A stretch of DNA of 64,000 nt, taken from positions 50,234-114,233 of the forward strand of contig NZ_FZOL01000024.1 of assembly GCF_900188455.1 (NCBI RefSeq), written 5' to 3'. Source of the DNA: Pseudomonas japonica. Its GTDB lineage: Bacteria > Pseudomonadota > Gammaproteobacteria > Pseudomonadales > Pseudomonadaceae. Each line of letters begins with the position of its first letter. The stretch's first letter is position 1. Below are positions 9,016 through 18,138 of this stretch, one piece after another. The notes under the pieces were generated by a model, which did no database searches, was not told the origin of the DNA, and saw nothing but the letters and a program-made list of their open reading frames with translations. The translations under genes were made by a program, and so were the position numbers.

Positions 9016-9600
9016 GTGACCGCCATCCAGTTGATCGTCGGCCTGGGAAATCCCGGCCCCGAATACGAACAGACCCGGCATAACGCAGGGGCTCTTTTCG
9101 TTGAACGCATCGCCAGCGCCCAGCGTGTCAACCTGACCGCTGACCGCAAGTATTTCGGCCTGACGGCAAAATTCAGCCATCAGGGCCATGACGTTCGTCT
9201 GCTGATCCCCACCACCTACATGAATCGCAGCGGCCAGTCCGTTGCCGCTCTGGCCAATTTCTTCCGAATCGAGCCGGATGCCATCCTGGTGGCCCACGAC
9301 GAACTCGACCTGCCTCCCGGCGTCGCCAAGCTCAAGAAAGGCGGCGGCCACGGCGGGCACAACGGCCTGCGCGACATCATCGCGCAGCTCGGCAACAAGA
9401 ACGACTTTCACCGTCTGCGGCTTGGCATCGGCCACCCGGGTGACGCCAAGCTGGTGTCCAACTTCGTCCTCGGCAAGGCGCCGCGCGCCGAGCAGGACAA
9501 ACTCGACGCCAGCATCGATTTTGCCCTCGGCGTGCTGCCGGACATCCTCGCCGGCGAATGGGCGCGTGCGATGAGAGAGCTGCACAGCCAGAAGGCCTGA
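9016..9600 (+). CDS. pth: Peptidyl-tRNA hydrolase
   Basis: Cleaves the ester bond of peptidyl-tRNAs that fall off ribosomes. The GTG start gives a 194-residue protein with GLGNPGPEYEQTRHNAG near the N terminus; the His in RHN is the catalytic residue of the family. The motifs HDELDLP and GGGHGGHNGLR follow as expected. It sits between rplY and ychF, 21 bp before the latter, a widely conserved trio. Confidence 0.97.
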   Translation: MTAIQLIVGLGNPGPEYEQTRHNAGALFVERIASAQRVNLTADRKYFGLTAKFSHQGHDVRLLIPTTYMNRSGQSVAALANFFRIEPDAILVAHDELDLPPGVAKLKKGGGHGGHNGLRDIIAQLGNKNDFHRLRLGIGHPGDAKLVSNFVLGKAPRAEQDKLDASIDFALGVLPDILAGEWARAMRELHSQKA

Positions 9601-9621
9601 CTTCACGAAGAGGGATTCACC

Positions 9622-10722
<1,101 letters not shown>

Positions 10723-10740
10723 CCCGACTCCACCGCCATG

Positions 10741-10768
10741 AAAAAGCCGCGCTCTTGCGCGGCTTTTT
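10741..10768 (+). terminator. Rho-independent terminator after ychF
   Basis: A 12-bp stem including the A and T tracts (10741-10752 with 10757-10768) and a TCTT tetraloop. The symmetrical A/T tracts make it potentially bidirectional. Confidence 0.93.
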
Positions 10769-10870
10769 CATTTCCGCTGTCCGGATTGTTTTCCGCGCAA
10801 CACCACCCCACGCGACACAACCTGTCGCCCTCCTGGCCGAAGATAGCCGAAAGACCAGGAGGAGCATTCC

Positions 10871-10993
10871 ATGAAGAACGTATTGGCCGTCATCGGCCTG
10901 GCCGTGGTGCTGAAGAAAGGCTACGAGCTGTACTGCGAATACAGCGAGATGAAACGCGAGCTGGAAACCCGCAAGCCGGCCACGCCGTCCTGA
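10871..10993 (+). CDS. Small hypothetical protein (40 aa)
   Basis: A 40-residue frame from ATG 10871 to TGA 10991. It is preceded by a near-perfect Shine-Dalgarno AGGAGG about 8 bp upstream, which is the main evidence. The product has a hydrophobic N-terminal stretch (VLAVIGLAVVL) followed by a charged helix (YCEYSEMKRELE), so it may be a small membrane-anchored peptide. It lies alone between the ychF terminator and the WYL regulator. No function is recognised. Confidence 0.55.
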   Translation: MKNVLAVIGLAVVLKKGYELYCEYSEMKRELETRKPATPS

Positions 10994-11125
10994 GTTTGCC
11001 AGGCCTGTCGACATTGGTCGCAGGCCCGCGCACAAAAATAGCAAAGCGCCATTATTCTCGGTAGCATCCGGGCTACGTGGCGCCAGGTATTCAACTCACT
11101 GGCGGTTAAAACAAGGTCGTCCTCC

Positions 11126-12163
11126 ATGTCACAAGCGAAGGATACGCTGCTCAGGCTATTTGCCTTGCTGCGCCTCATTCCCACCGAACCTCATCGCATC
11201 GCGACCACAACGCTGCTGGAAAAACTGCGCGAACGTGGCTTTTCCGTCACCCTGAGATCGATCCAGCGTGACCTCAATCGTCTGTCGATGCCCTTCTCGC
11301 TCGTCTGCGATGCCAGCGAGGCACCATTTCGCTGGAGCTTCACCCGCGATGCACCGCTGGACCTGGAGGACATGGACGCCCCCACCGCGCTGGCGCTTTT
11401 CCTCTCGGAAAACCACCTCAATACCCTGCTGCCACAGACCGTCCTCGATCAGTTCGGCCCGCAGTTTCGTCGCGCCCGCAATTTTCTCGGCGGTCTTGGC
11501 GGCAACGAGCTGGCAGGCTGGGCCAGGCGGGTGCGCACCCTGCCCTACGGCAAAACCCTGATCCCGGCGCCCGTCAGCGCGCAGACCTGGGCCGAGGTGT
11601 CCACCGGGCTGCTGGAACGCAAACTGCTCGACGTCGCCTACATGAGTCGCAGCAAAGGCGAGCTCAAGCGCCTGCGCATACACCCCGCCGGCATGGTGTC
11701 GCGCCATGCCGTCAGCTACCTGGTCGGCTCCGTCGACGGCTATGGCGACCTGCGCCAGTTCGCCCTGCACCGTATCGAGGAAGTGCGCGTGCTGGACCAA
11801 CCCAGCCTGGAGCATCAGGACTTCGATGTGGACGCCTACATTTCCAGCGGCGCGTTCAGCCACCGTGAGGCCGAGGCCCAGGTCGAACTGATCGCCGACG
11901 TACGCCCGCAGATCGCGGTGCTGCTCAGTGAAACACCGCTGAGCCAGCAACAGACCTTGAGCGAGGGCGAGGAAGAAGGCTGGAAACGCCTGCACGCCAC
12001 CGTGCCACTGGACCGGGAAACCCTCTGGTGGATCTTCGCCCTGAACGAAAACATTCGCCTGCACGCGCCAGCGGTGTGGGTGGACGAAATTCGCGGGCGC
12101 CTGAATTCGATGCAGGCGCTTTACCAGGACACGCCTGCCTCACCTCAAGCACAACCTGCCTGA
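11126..12163 (+). CDS. WYL-domain transcriptional regulator
   Basis: 345 residues. The N-terminal 70 residues form a DeoR/HTH_11-like winged helix (LLEKLRERGFSVTLRSIQRDLNRL). A WYL ligand-sensing domain lies at about 165-235; its signature is relaxed to SYL in HAVSYLVGSVDGYGDLRQFALHRI. A C-terminal WCX-type extension follows. WYL proteins bind nucleic acid or nucleotide signals, and several (BrxR, CapW) repress phage-defence operons. Only 29 bp separate it from the next gene, so it likely autoregulates the operon 11126-15254. The sensed ligand is unknown. Confidence 0.85.
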   Translation: MSQAKDTLLRLFALLRLIPTEPHRIATTTLLEKLRERGFSVTLRSIQRDLNRLSMPFSLVCDASEAPFRWSFTRDAPLDLEDMDAPTALALFLSENHLNTLLPQTVLDQFGPQFRRARNFLGGLGGNELAGWARRVRTLPYGKTLIPAPVSAQTWAEVSTGLLERKLLDVAYMSRSKGELKRLRIHPAGMVSRHAVSYLVGSVDGYGDLRQFALHRIEEVRVLDQPSLEHQDFDVDAYISSGAFSHREAEAQVELIADVRPQIAVLLSETPLSQQQTLSEGEEEGWKRLHATVPLDRETLWWIFALNENIRLHAPAVWVDEIRGRLNSMQALYQDTPASPQAQPA

Positions 12164-12192
12164 ACCCAACGAACCCCGAAAAGGATCTTGCC

Positions 12193-13293
12193 ATGCCACT
12201 TCCTCTCATCCTCGGCGCCGCAGCGCTGGTCACTGCCGCCTACGGCGCCAAGAAGGGCTACGACGGCTATCAGAAGCATTCGGAAGCCGACGATATCGTC
12301 AACGCCGCCAAGCAGCGCTATGACAGCAACCGCAAAACCTTCGACACGCAGGAAAGGAACACCGTCCTGGCCCTCGAGGCGCTGGGCCAGGAAGAGCTGA
12401 GGATCGGGCAGAACTTCAACGACTTCAAAAACCTCGCCGACAAGCTGCTGGAGAAAATGAACGCGGGTCGCCAGGACAAACTGGAACTCAACATTCCCAA
12501 GCACAAGCTCAAGCGCGTCGAGAACTACAGCTACACCGCCATCGGTGTGCTGGGCGCCGCCGCCGGAGCCGGCGCCGCGGGCGCGGCCGCAGGGTTCGCG
12601 GTGTACGGCGGGGTCATGGCCCTGGGCGCGGCGTCCACCGGCACCGCCATCTCGTCGCTGGCCGGTGTCGCGGCGACCAACGCCACCCTGGCCGCCATCG
12701 GTGGCGGTTCGCTCGCCACCGGCGGCCTGGGCATGGCGGGCGGCACCGCGATCCTCGGCGCCGCCGTGGCCGGCCCGGTGCTGGCCATCGCGGGCTGGGC
12801 CTACGACAGCCATGGCGAGGAAGCCCTGAAGAACGCCAACAAGGCCAGCCAGGAAGCCGACAACGCGGTGAGCAAACTGGAACAGGCCCGCAAGCAGCTG
12901 AGCCAGGCGGAAGACTATGCCTTCGACATCAACGATGTGCTGAAGTCGGTGTACGGCCAGTTCGACAAGTACTTCGAACACCTGAAGTACCTCGACCGCC
13001 ATATCGAGGAAGTGCGCAGCCGTCGCCTCGACCCGCAGGTGGAAATGGCCAAGTTCAGCGACACCATCCTGCAGTTGATCGACAACGGCTACGCCCTGGC
13101 CGCGATCCTCGTCGACCTGATCACCACCCCGCTGTTCAAGCTCAAGGAAGTCAACGGCGAGGTGGTCAAGGACAAGAACAACGTCCCGGTCATGGCCACC
13201 GATGCCGATGGCTCGATGATCCTCAACGCCGTCGCCCTGGACCAGCAGCTCGCCGAAACCCGGACCAAGGCCGCCGCCATCAATCCGGCCTGA
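12193..13293 (+). CDS. Glycine-zipper membrane protein with flanking helical regions
   Basis: 366 residues from ATG 12193, chosen because it follows a purine-rich site and the longer reading would overlap the regulator gene. Residues 1-17 are hydrophobic. A helical region covers about 30-90. Residues 113-202 form an extended Gly/Ala-rich hydrophobic stretch (VLGAAAGAGAAGAAAGFAV, then GGGSLATGGLGMAGG) that looks like packed glycine-zipper membrane helices. A predicted coiled coil covers about 208-265. No enzymatic motif was seen. Similar Gly-rich cores occur in pore-forming and membrane-remodelling proteins, so a pore is a possibility, but that is inference. It is the second gene of the WYL operon. 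Confidence 0.7.
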   Translation: MPLPLILGAAALVTAAYGAKKGYDGYQKHSEADDIVNAAKQRYDSNRKTFDTQERNTVLALEALGQEELRIGQNFNDFKNLADKLLEKMNAGRQDKLELNIPKHKLKRVENYSYTAIGVLGAAAGAGAAGAAAGFAVYGGVMALGAASTGTAISSLAGVAATNATLAAIGGGSLATGGLGMAGGTAILGAAVAGPVLAIAGWAYDSHGEEALKNANKASQEADNAVSKLEQARKQLSQAEDYAFDINDVLKSVYGQFDKYFEHLKYLDRHIEEVRSRRLDPQVEMAKFSDTILQLIDNGYALAAILVDLITTPLFKLKEVNGEVVKDKNNVPVMATDADGSMILNAVALDQQLAETRTKAAAINPA

Positions 13294-13356
13294 CCCGCGC
13301 GGGGCCGCGAGGCCCCGTCTCCCCGCTCGCTCCATTCATTCGTCAGGGATGCCCCC

Positions 13357-14985
13357 ATGCACGCCGCCGCGCGAGATTTCCCCTGGGCCGAAGAGCTCGA
13401 AAAAACCGTCGTCACCAGCCTGGTCACCAGCTTCGGCCTGGACTTCCTGTTGTTCCAGGACAAGAAAGGCGGCGAAGTCGACACCATCCACAACGTGCGC
13501 AACGGCGTCTGGGCGACGGACGAGGCGAAGCAACGCTACGACAAGCACATTGAAGCCGGATACGACGACAAGCCCTACCACAAGCACGCCGACTACATCG
13601 CCACCGGCGCGGCCGACAAGGCCAGGCAGGCGGCTGGCACGCTGCACGACCCCTACCGCAACACCGTCATGGCGGCCCATGAGCAACGCAACCTGGACCA
13701 CGTGATCAGCGCCAGGGAAATCCATGGCGACCCCGGGCTCGACCTGGCCGGGCTCGACGGCGTGAACCTCGCCAACCAGAGCAGCAACCTGCAGACCACG
13801 CACGAAAGCGTGAACAAGTCGAAGAATCAGACACCCATCAAGGAATACCTGGGCGAGCTGCCCCGCCTGATCAGCCAAAATGAGGCGACCCTGAGCAAGG
13901 ACCGCGAGCGCCTCTCCCGCCTGCCCCGCGACACGCCGCAGGAGCAGCACAAGTTCCGCGAGCTGGAAGACAAGATTCGCAAGACCGAAAACAAGCTCAC
14001 CGCGCTCAAGGCGGTGGATGCCGAAGGCATGCTCAAGCGCGATGCCGAGGCCCGGGCCGCTTACGACAGCCAGATCAACCACGCCTACTACAGCAGCACG
14101 GCCTTCCTCCAGAACAGCGCGATCGCGGCCAGAAACGCAGGCATCGCCATGGGCACCCGGCAGATGCTCGGCATGGTCATGGCGGAGATCTGGTTCGAAC
14201 TGCGCGAGCAACTGCCCGCCCTGCTGGAGAAACTCAAGCACCAGTTCAGCTTCGAAGCCTTCGTGGACAGCATCACGCGCTCGCTCAAAGGCATCTGGGC
14301 GCGTGTGCAACGGCGCTTCAGCGACTTCCTCGTCGCCTTCAAGGACGGCGCCTTCGCCGGCATCCTCGGCAGCCTGACCACGACCCTGTTCAACATCCTC
14401 ACCACCACCCAGGCGATGGCGATCAAGATCATCCGCGAGGTCTGGGGCCAGTTGGTCAAGGCCGTCAAGCTGATGGTCTTCAACCCCGATCAGCTGAGCT
14501 TCGTCGAACTGTGCAAAGCCGTGACCGGCCTGTTGTCGGTGGGCGCCGCCACCGTGGTCGGCTCCATGGCCTACGCCCAGTTGCTGCCGGTCTGCAACTT
14601 CCCGTTCGGCGCCGAGCTGGCCGCCTTCGCCAGCGCGCTGGTCACCGGGGTGATTACCCTGGGCCTCAACTATTTCCTGCTGCACAGCGGGATGGCCGCC
14701 AAGCTGTGGGCCTTCGTCGAATCGCTGACACCGCATGCCGGGGTCATCCGCGAATTCCAGGCGATCAATGCGGAGCTCGACCGCTACCTGCTCGAACTGG
14801 GCCGGCTGGAATTCAACCTGGATGTGGAAGAGCTGCAGCTCTTCGCGATGGAACTGCAGGCGTGCAGCGATGAAACCCAGCGCGGCGCGGTCCTGCAAAA
14901 GGCCGTGGAGGCCCGCGGTATCGAATTGCCGTTCGAGATGGGCAATGCGGCGAGCACGCGCAGTTGGCTGGCTTCGCTGGTATGA
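13357..14985 (+). CDS. Large membrane protein with N-terminal HNH-like motif
   Basis: 542 residues. The N-terminal part contains LDHVISAREIH (113-123) followed by LANQSSNLQTTHESVNKSK (138-156). The spacing of D114-H115, N144 and H149/N153 resembles a beta-beta-alpha-metal (HNH) nuclease core. A long charged helical linker spans 165-300. Two or three hydrophobic segments follow, best at about 387-412 and 418-443, then a soluble tail. The architecture suggests a membrane-tethered effector, but no family name can be given with certainty. The gene overlaps the next one by ATGA and lies 63 bp after the glycine-zipper gene. Confidence 0.65.
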   Translation: MHAAARDFPWAEELEKTVVTSLVTSFGLDFLLFQDKKGGEVDTIHNVRNGVWATDEAKQRYDKHIEAGYDDKPYHKHADYIATGAADKARQAAGTLHDPYRNTVMAAHEQRNLDHVISAREIHGDPGLDLAGLDGVNLANQSSNLQTTHESVNKSKNQTPIKEYLGELPRLISQNEATLSKDRERLSRLPRDTPQEQHKFRELEDKIRKTENKLTALKAVDAEGMLKRDAEARAAYDSQINHAYYSSTAFLQNSAIAARNAGIAMGTRQMLGMVMAEIWFELREQLPALLEKLKHQFSFEAFVDSITRSLKGIWARVQRRFSDFLVAFKDGAFAGILGSLTTTLFNILTTTQAMAIKIIREVWGQLVKAVKLMVFNPDQLSFVELCKAVTGLLSVGAATVVGSMAYAQLLPVCNFPFGAELAAFASALVTGVITLGLNYFLLHSGMAAKLWAFVESLTPHAGVIREFQAINAELDRYLLELGRLEFNLDVEELQLFAMELQACSDETQRGAVLQKAVEARGIELPFEMGNAASTRSWLASLV

Positions 14986-15254
14986 CCTTGCCGGCGTTCC
15001 CCTGCAGCCAGTGCGGCCTGTGCTGCCGCAATGTGCATCTGGCGCAGGTCACGCAGTATCTGGACCGCGGCGACGGCACCTGCCGACATTACAACGATGC
15101 CGACCGGGGCTGCCTGATCTACGAGACCCGTCCGGACATCTGCCGCGTCGACCGCCAGTACCGCCAGCACTACGCCCGGCAGTACAGCTGGGAGGCCTTC
15201 GTGCAGGCCAACCTCGAGGTCTGCCACACGCTGCAACGCCTCGACGGCGCCTAG
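14982..15254 (+). CDS. YkgJ-family cysteine-cluster protein
   Basis: A 90-residue protein with the YkgJ/CxxCxxCC pattern: CSQCGLCC at residues 8-15, then CRHY, CLIYETRPDICR and a late Cys. These residues are thought to coordinate zinc or an iron-sulfur centre. The ATG at 14982 overlaps the upstream TGA by 4 bp, so the two are translationally coupled. A strong hairpin follows the stop. The role inside this operon is unknown; the family is widespread and poorly characterised. Confidence 0.85.
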   Translation: MTLPAFPCSQCGLCCRNVHLAQVTQYLDRGDGTCRHYNDADRGCLIYETRPDICRVDRQYRQHYARQYSWEAFVQANLEVCHTLQRLDGA

Positions 15255-15263
15255 CGGTGCAGA

Positions 15264-15293
15264 GCGCCTCACCCCGTCCGCGGGGTGAGGCGC
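15264..15293. terminator. Bidirectional hairpin between convergent genes
   Basis: A perfect 13-bp stem (15264-15276 with 15281-15293) and a 4-nt loop lie between the WYL-operon end at 15254 and the JAMM gene end at 15300. No long T tract is present on either side. Confidence 0.75.
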
Positions 15294-15299
15294 GCCCGA

Positions 15300-16037
15300 T
15301 CATCGGCGCAGCAACTCGTGGCGGAAGCGCGCTTCCAGCGACGGGATCTCCAGCAGGACCTCCTCGTCCTTCCACAGCTCGTAGGAACGAATCATCTCGA
15401 CGTCCCCGGCCATGAACGCCTCATCGAACGGCGCATCGTCGTCGATCTCTTCGTCCAGCTCCGAGGTGTAGCCCTTGATCCACAGCTTGCGCATGTCGGC
15501 ACTGACCACGTAGCCGGAGGTGTACTCGTTGCCGGGCAGGCGATCGGGCATCGCGCTGCCCTTGCGCCCCAGGGCGGTGATGGCGATGACCAGGTGAGCC
15601 AGTTCATCCATGTCCGGGCAGACCTCTTCATGGAAGGCCGGCCAGAACTCCTTGTCGTCCTCCGAGGCACGCCAGCCCTTGGCGTCGTTGACTTCGCTGA
15701 GGTCCTTGTAGGGATGCGAATGGAAGGTGCCGATCAACTCCAGTTGCGGCCAGTATTCGCGGAAGAAATCCCGCTTCATCCGGATCGATGCGAAATCCGG
15801 CTGGACCCACTCGGTATGGCGCAATGCCGAGGTTTCCACGGTTGCGACCACCGCGACGAGACGCGCCGGGACGCCTTCGCGCACCGGCAACGCATAGCCC
15901 CACAGCAGGCCGAAGGTTTCCAGACGGTCGTTGGCGCGCCCGCGGGCATGGGCCTTGTGGGACACCTCATAGGCCTCGATCGCCGATGTCAGCAACTGAG
16001 GCACAACGTGGTCTTCAATGATGATCTGGGTGCGCAT
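15300..16037 (-). CDS. JAMM/JAB-domain putative metallo-isopeptidase
   Basis: 245 residues with the features of a Mov34/JAB zinc protease: Glu40 in LETFGLLWG, the His pair in GTFHSHP (H106, H108), and ASEDD (S125, D128). The spacing between HxH and SxxD is longer than the usual seven residues, so it is an atypical member with an insert. JAMM domains cleave ubiquitin-like conjugates or peptide precursors; in bacteria they occur in sulfur-carrier pathways and in CBASS (Cap3). No ubiquitin-like or E1/E2 gene lies beside it. GGGAGA lies upstream of the ATG. It converges on the WYL operon. Confidence 0.75.
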   Translation of the reverse strand: MRTQIIIEDHVVPQLLTSAIEAYEVSHKAHARGRANDRLETFGLLWGYALPVREGVPARLVAVVATVETSALRHTEWVQPDFASIRMKRDFFREYWPQLELIGTFHSHPYKDLSEVNDAKGWRASEDDKEFWPAFHEEVCPDMDELAHLVIAITALGRKGSAMPDRLPGNEYTSGYVVSADMRKLWIKGYTSELDEEIDDDAPFDEAFMAGDVEMIRSYELWKDEEVLLEIPSLEARFRHELLRR

Positions 16038-16289
16038 GCTTTCTCCCTGATGACGGCAAAGTCCTTCAAGCGCCTGGGCGCAGGCTTGAACGAAGGGCTG
16101 GATGATGGCAGATCGATACTTCCCCAGTCACCCTCACCTTCGCCGCACAGACGTAAGACAACCCGCGCAATCCCTCCGGCTTTTTTGCACATCTACCCGG
16201 ATTTTCTGCGCGTACTCCGCCGCGCCACCCCCACCTATACTCGGCCGAACCCGCATCGCCCCCATAACAACAATCAAGGGCCGCCCGCC

Positions 16290-17990
16290 ATGAACGACCG
16301 TCATGCTTTTCTCGCCGCGCGCGATTTTCTCCTCGACCACCGTACCGACTACGCCACCGCCAGCCGCGATTTCCGCTGGCCGCAGCTCGACGAATTCAAC
16401 TGGGCGCTCGACTACTTCGACGAGATGGCCCGCGGCAACCTGGCCACCGCGCTGTGGATCGTCGAGGAGGACGGCAGCGAACGCCGCTACAGCTTCGCCG
16501 AGCTGGCGCAGCGCTCCAACCGCGTCGCCAACCACCTGCGCGCCCTCGGCGTGAAGCGCGGCGAGCGGATCCTGCTGATGCTCGGCAACCACATCGCCCT
16601 GTGGGAAACCATGCTCGCCGCGTTCAAGCTCGGCGCGGTGGTGATCCCGGCCACCGCCCTGCTCACCGCCGACGATCTGCGCGATCGCCTGGAACGCGGT
16701 CAGGTGCGGCACCTGGTGGTCGGCGGCGCGCATCTGGAGAAGTTCACCGGGCTGGCCGACGCCTGCACGCGCATCAGTGTCGGCGCGCAGGCACCGGGCT
16801 GGGTCGAGCATGAAGCGGCGCACGAGTACTCCAGCGAGTTCAAGGTCGACGGCACCACCCGCGCCACCGACCCGATGCTGCTGTATTTCACCTCCGGCAC
16901 CACCTCGAAGCCGAAGATGGTCCTGCACAGCCACCAGAGCTACCCGGTCGGTCACCTGTCGACCATGTACTGGATCGGCCTGCAGCCCGGCGACCTGCAC
17001 CTGAACATTTCCTCGCCAGGCTGGGCCAAGCACGCCTGGAGCTGCTTCTTCGCGCCGTGGAACGCCGGCGCCTGCATCTTCATCCACAACACCTCGCGCT
17101 TCAGCGCCAGCGCCCTGCTGCGCGTCCTCGAACAATACGGCGTGACCAGCCTGTGCGCGCCGCCGACGGTGTGGCGCATGCTGATCCAGGAAGACCTCGC
17201 CGCCTGTCGCCCACGGCTGCGCCTGCGCGAGCTGGTCGGTGCCGGCGAGCCGCTCAACCCGGAAATCATCGAGCAGATCCAGCACGCCTGGGGCCTCGAC
17301 CTGCGCGATGGCTTCGGCCAGTCGGAAACCACCGCGCTGGTCGGCAATACCCCCGGCCAGCCGCTCAAACCCGGCTCCATGGGCCGTCCCCTGCCCGGTT
17401 ACCAGGTGACCATGCTCGACCCCGACGGCCAGCCGGCCAGCGAGGGCGAAGTGGCGCTGCCGCTGACGGTGCGCCCGCTGGGCCTGATGCTGCGCTACGA
17501 GGACAGCCCGGAGAAAACCGCGGAGGTCATGCGCGACGGCTACTACCGCACCGGCGATACCGCGCAGATCGACGCCGACGGCTACATCACCTTCGTCGGT
17601 CGCGCCGACGACGTGTTCAAGGCCTCGGACTACCGCATCAGCCCCTTCGAGCTGGAAAGCGCGCTGATCGAACACCCGGCGGTGATGGAAGTGGCCGTGG
17701 TGCCCAGCCCCGACCCGCTGCGCCTGGCGGTGCCCAAGGCGTTCCTGATCCTCGCCCACGACCAGCCGGGCAGCGCCGAGCTGGCCCGCGAGATCCTCGC
17801 CTTCGCCCGCGACAACCTGGCGCCGTACAAGCGGGTGCGGCGCATCGAGTTCGTCGTCGAACTGCCGAAGACCATTTCCGGCAAGATCCGCCGCGTGGAA
17901 CTGCGCCAGATGGAAGTGGTGCGCCGCCAGGGCGACGGACGCGGGGAGTGGGAATTCTTCGAGGAAGACTTCATCCAGCCGTCGAACTGA
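16290..17990 (+). CDS. AMP-binding acyl-CoA synthetase
   Basis: 566 residues from ATG 16290. ANL-superfamily ligase that activates a carboxylic acid as acyl-adenylate and transfers it to CoA. Motifs in order: P-loop YFTSGTTSKPKMV, GFGQSETT, YRTGD, the hinge segment GRADDVFKASDYRISP, and the C-terminal catalytic lysine in PKTISGKIRR. The pattern is closest to the medium-chain/benzoate-like acyl-CoA synthetases (ACSM-like), but the substrate cannot be read from sequence. Transcribed alone; a 13-bp perfect hairpin follows the stop. Confidence 0.88.
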   Translation: MNDRHAFLAARDFLLDHRTDYATASRDFRWPQLDEFNWALDYFDEMARGNLATALWIVEEDGSERRYSFAELAQRSNRVANHLRALGVKRGERILLMLGNHIALWETMLAAFKLGAVVIPATALLTADDLRDRLERGQVRHLVVGGAHLEKFTGLADACTRISVGAQAPGWVEHEAAHEYSSEFKVDGTTRATDPMLLYFTSGTTSKPKMVLHSHQSYPVGHLSTMYWIGLQPGDLHLNISSPGWAKHAWSCFFAPWNAGACIFIHNTSRFSASALLRVLEQYGVTSLCAPPTVWRMLIQEDLAACRPRLRLRELVGAGEPLNPEIIEQIQHAWGLDLRDGFGQSETTALVGNTPGQPLKPGSMGRPLPGYQVTMLDPDGQPASEGEVALPLTVRPLGLMLRYEDSPEKTAEVMRDGYYRTGDTAQIDADGYITFVGRADDVFKASDYRISPFELESALIEHPAVMEVAVVPSPDPLRLAVPKAFLILAHDQPGSAELAREILAFARDNLAPYKRVRRIEFVVELPKTISGKIRRVELRQMEVVRRQGDGRGEWEFFEEDFIQPSN

Positions 17991-18011
17991 GACGCCATTC
18001 CCGATGTGAAA

Positions 18012-18042
18012 CAGGCACTGTCTCATCCAGAGACAGTGCCTG
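18012..18042. promoter_or_regulatory. Perfect 13-bp inverted repeat with TGTCTC/GAGACA core
   Basis: Arms 18012-18024 and 18030-18042 are separated by ATCCA. The hairpin lies 22 bp after the acyl-CoA synthetase stop and about 97 bp before the chemoreceptor start. It lacks a T tract, so it is either a weak terminator or an operator. Its core TGTCTC-N5-GAGACA resembles the dyad at 22572-22588 near the sigma54 activator. Confidence 0.6.
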
Positions 18043-18138
18043 CGCAAGATACCCGGCGCATCCCCGTGGCGCCGGCGTCTGCGCAACTGGCGCAGGCGTT
18101 GCTTGGGCCCCTTTGTGCCATACAACAAGGAAGCCCTC

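Noticed and set aside
15285..16289. Plus-strand extension of the acyl-CoA synthetase frame upstream of 16290
   Set aside because: It runs antisense through the JAMM gene; the family N terminus begins at the ATG at 16290 with a purine-rich site upstream.
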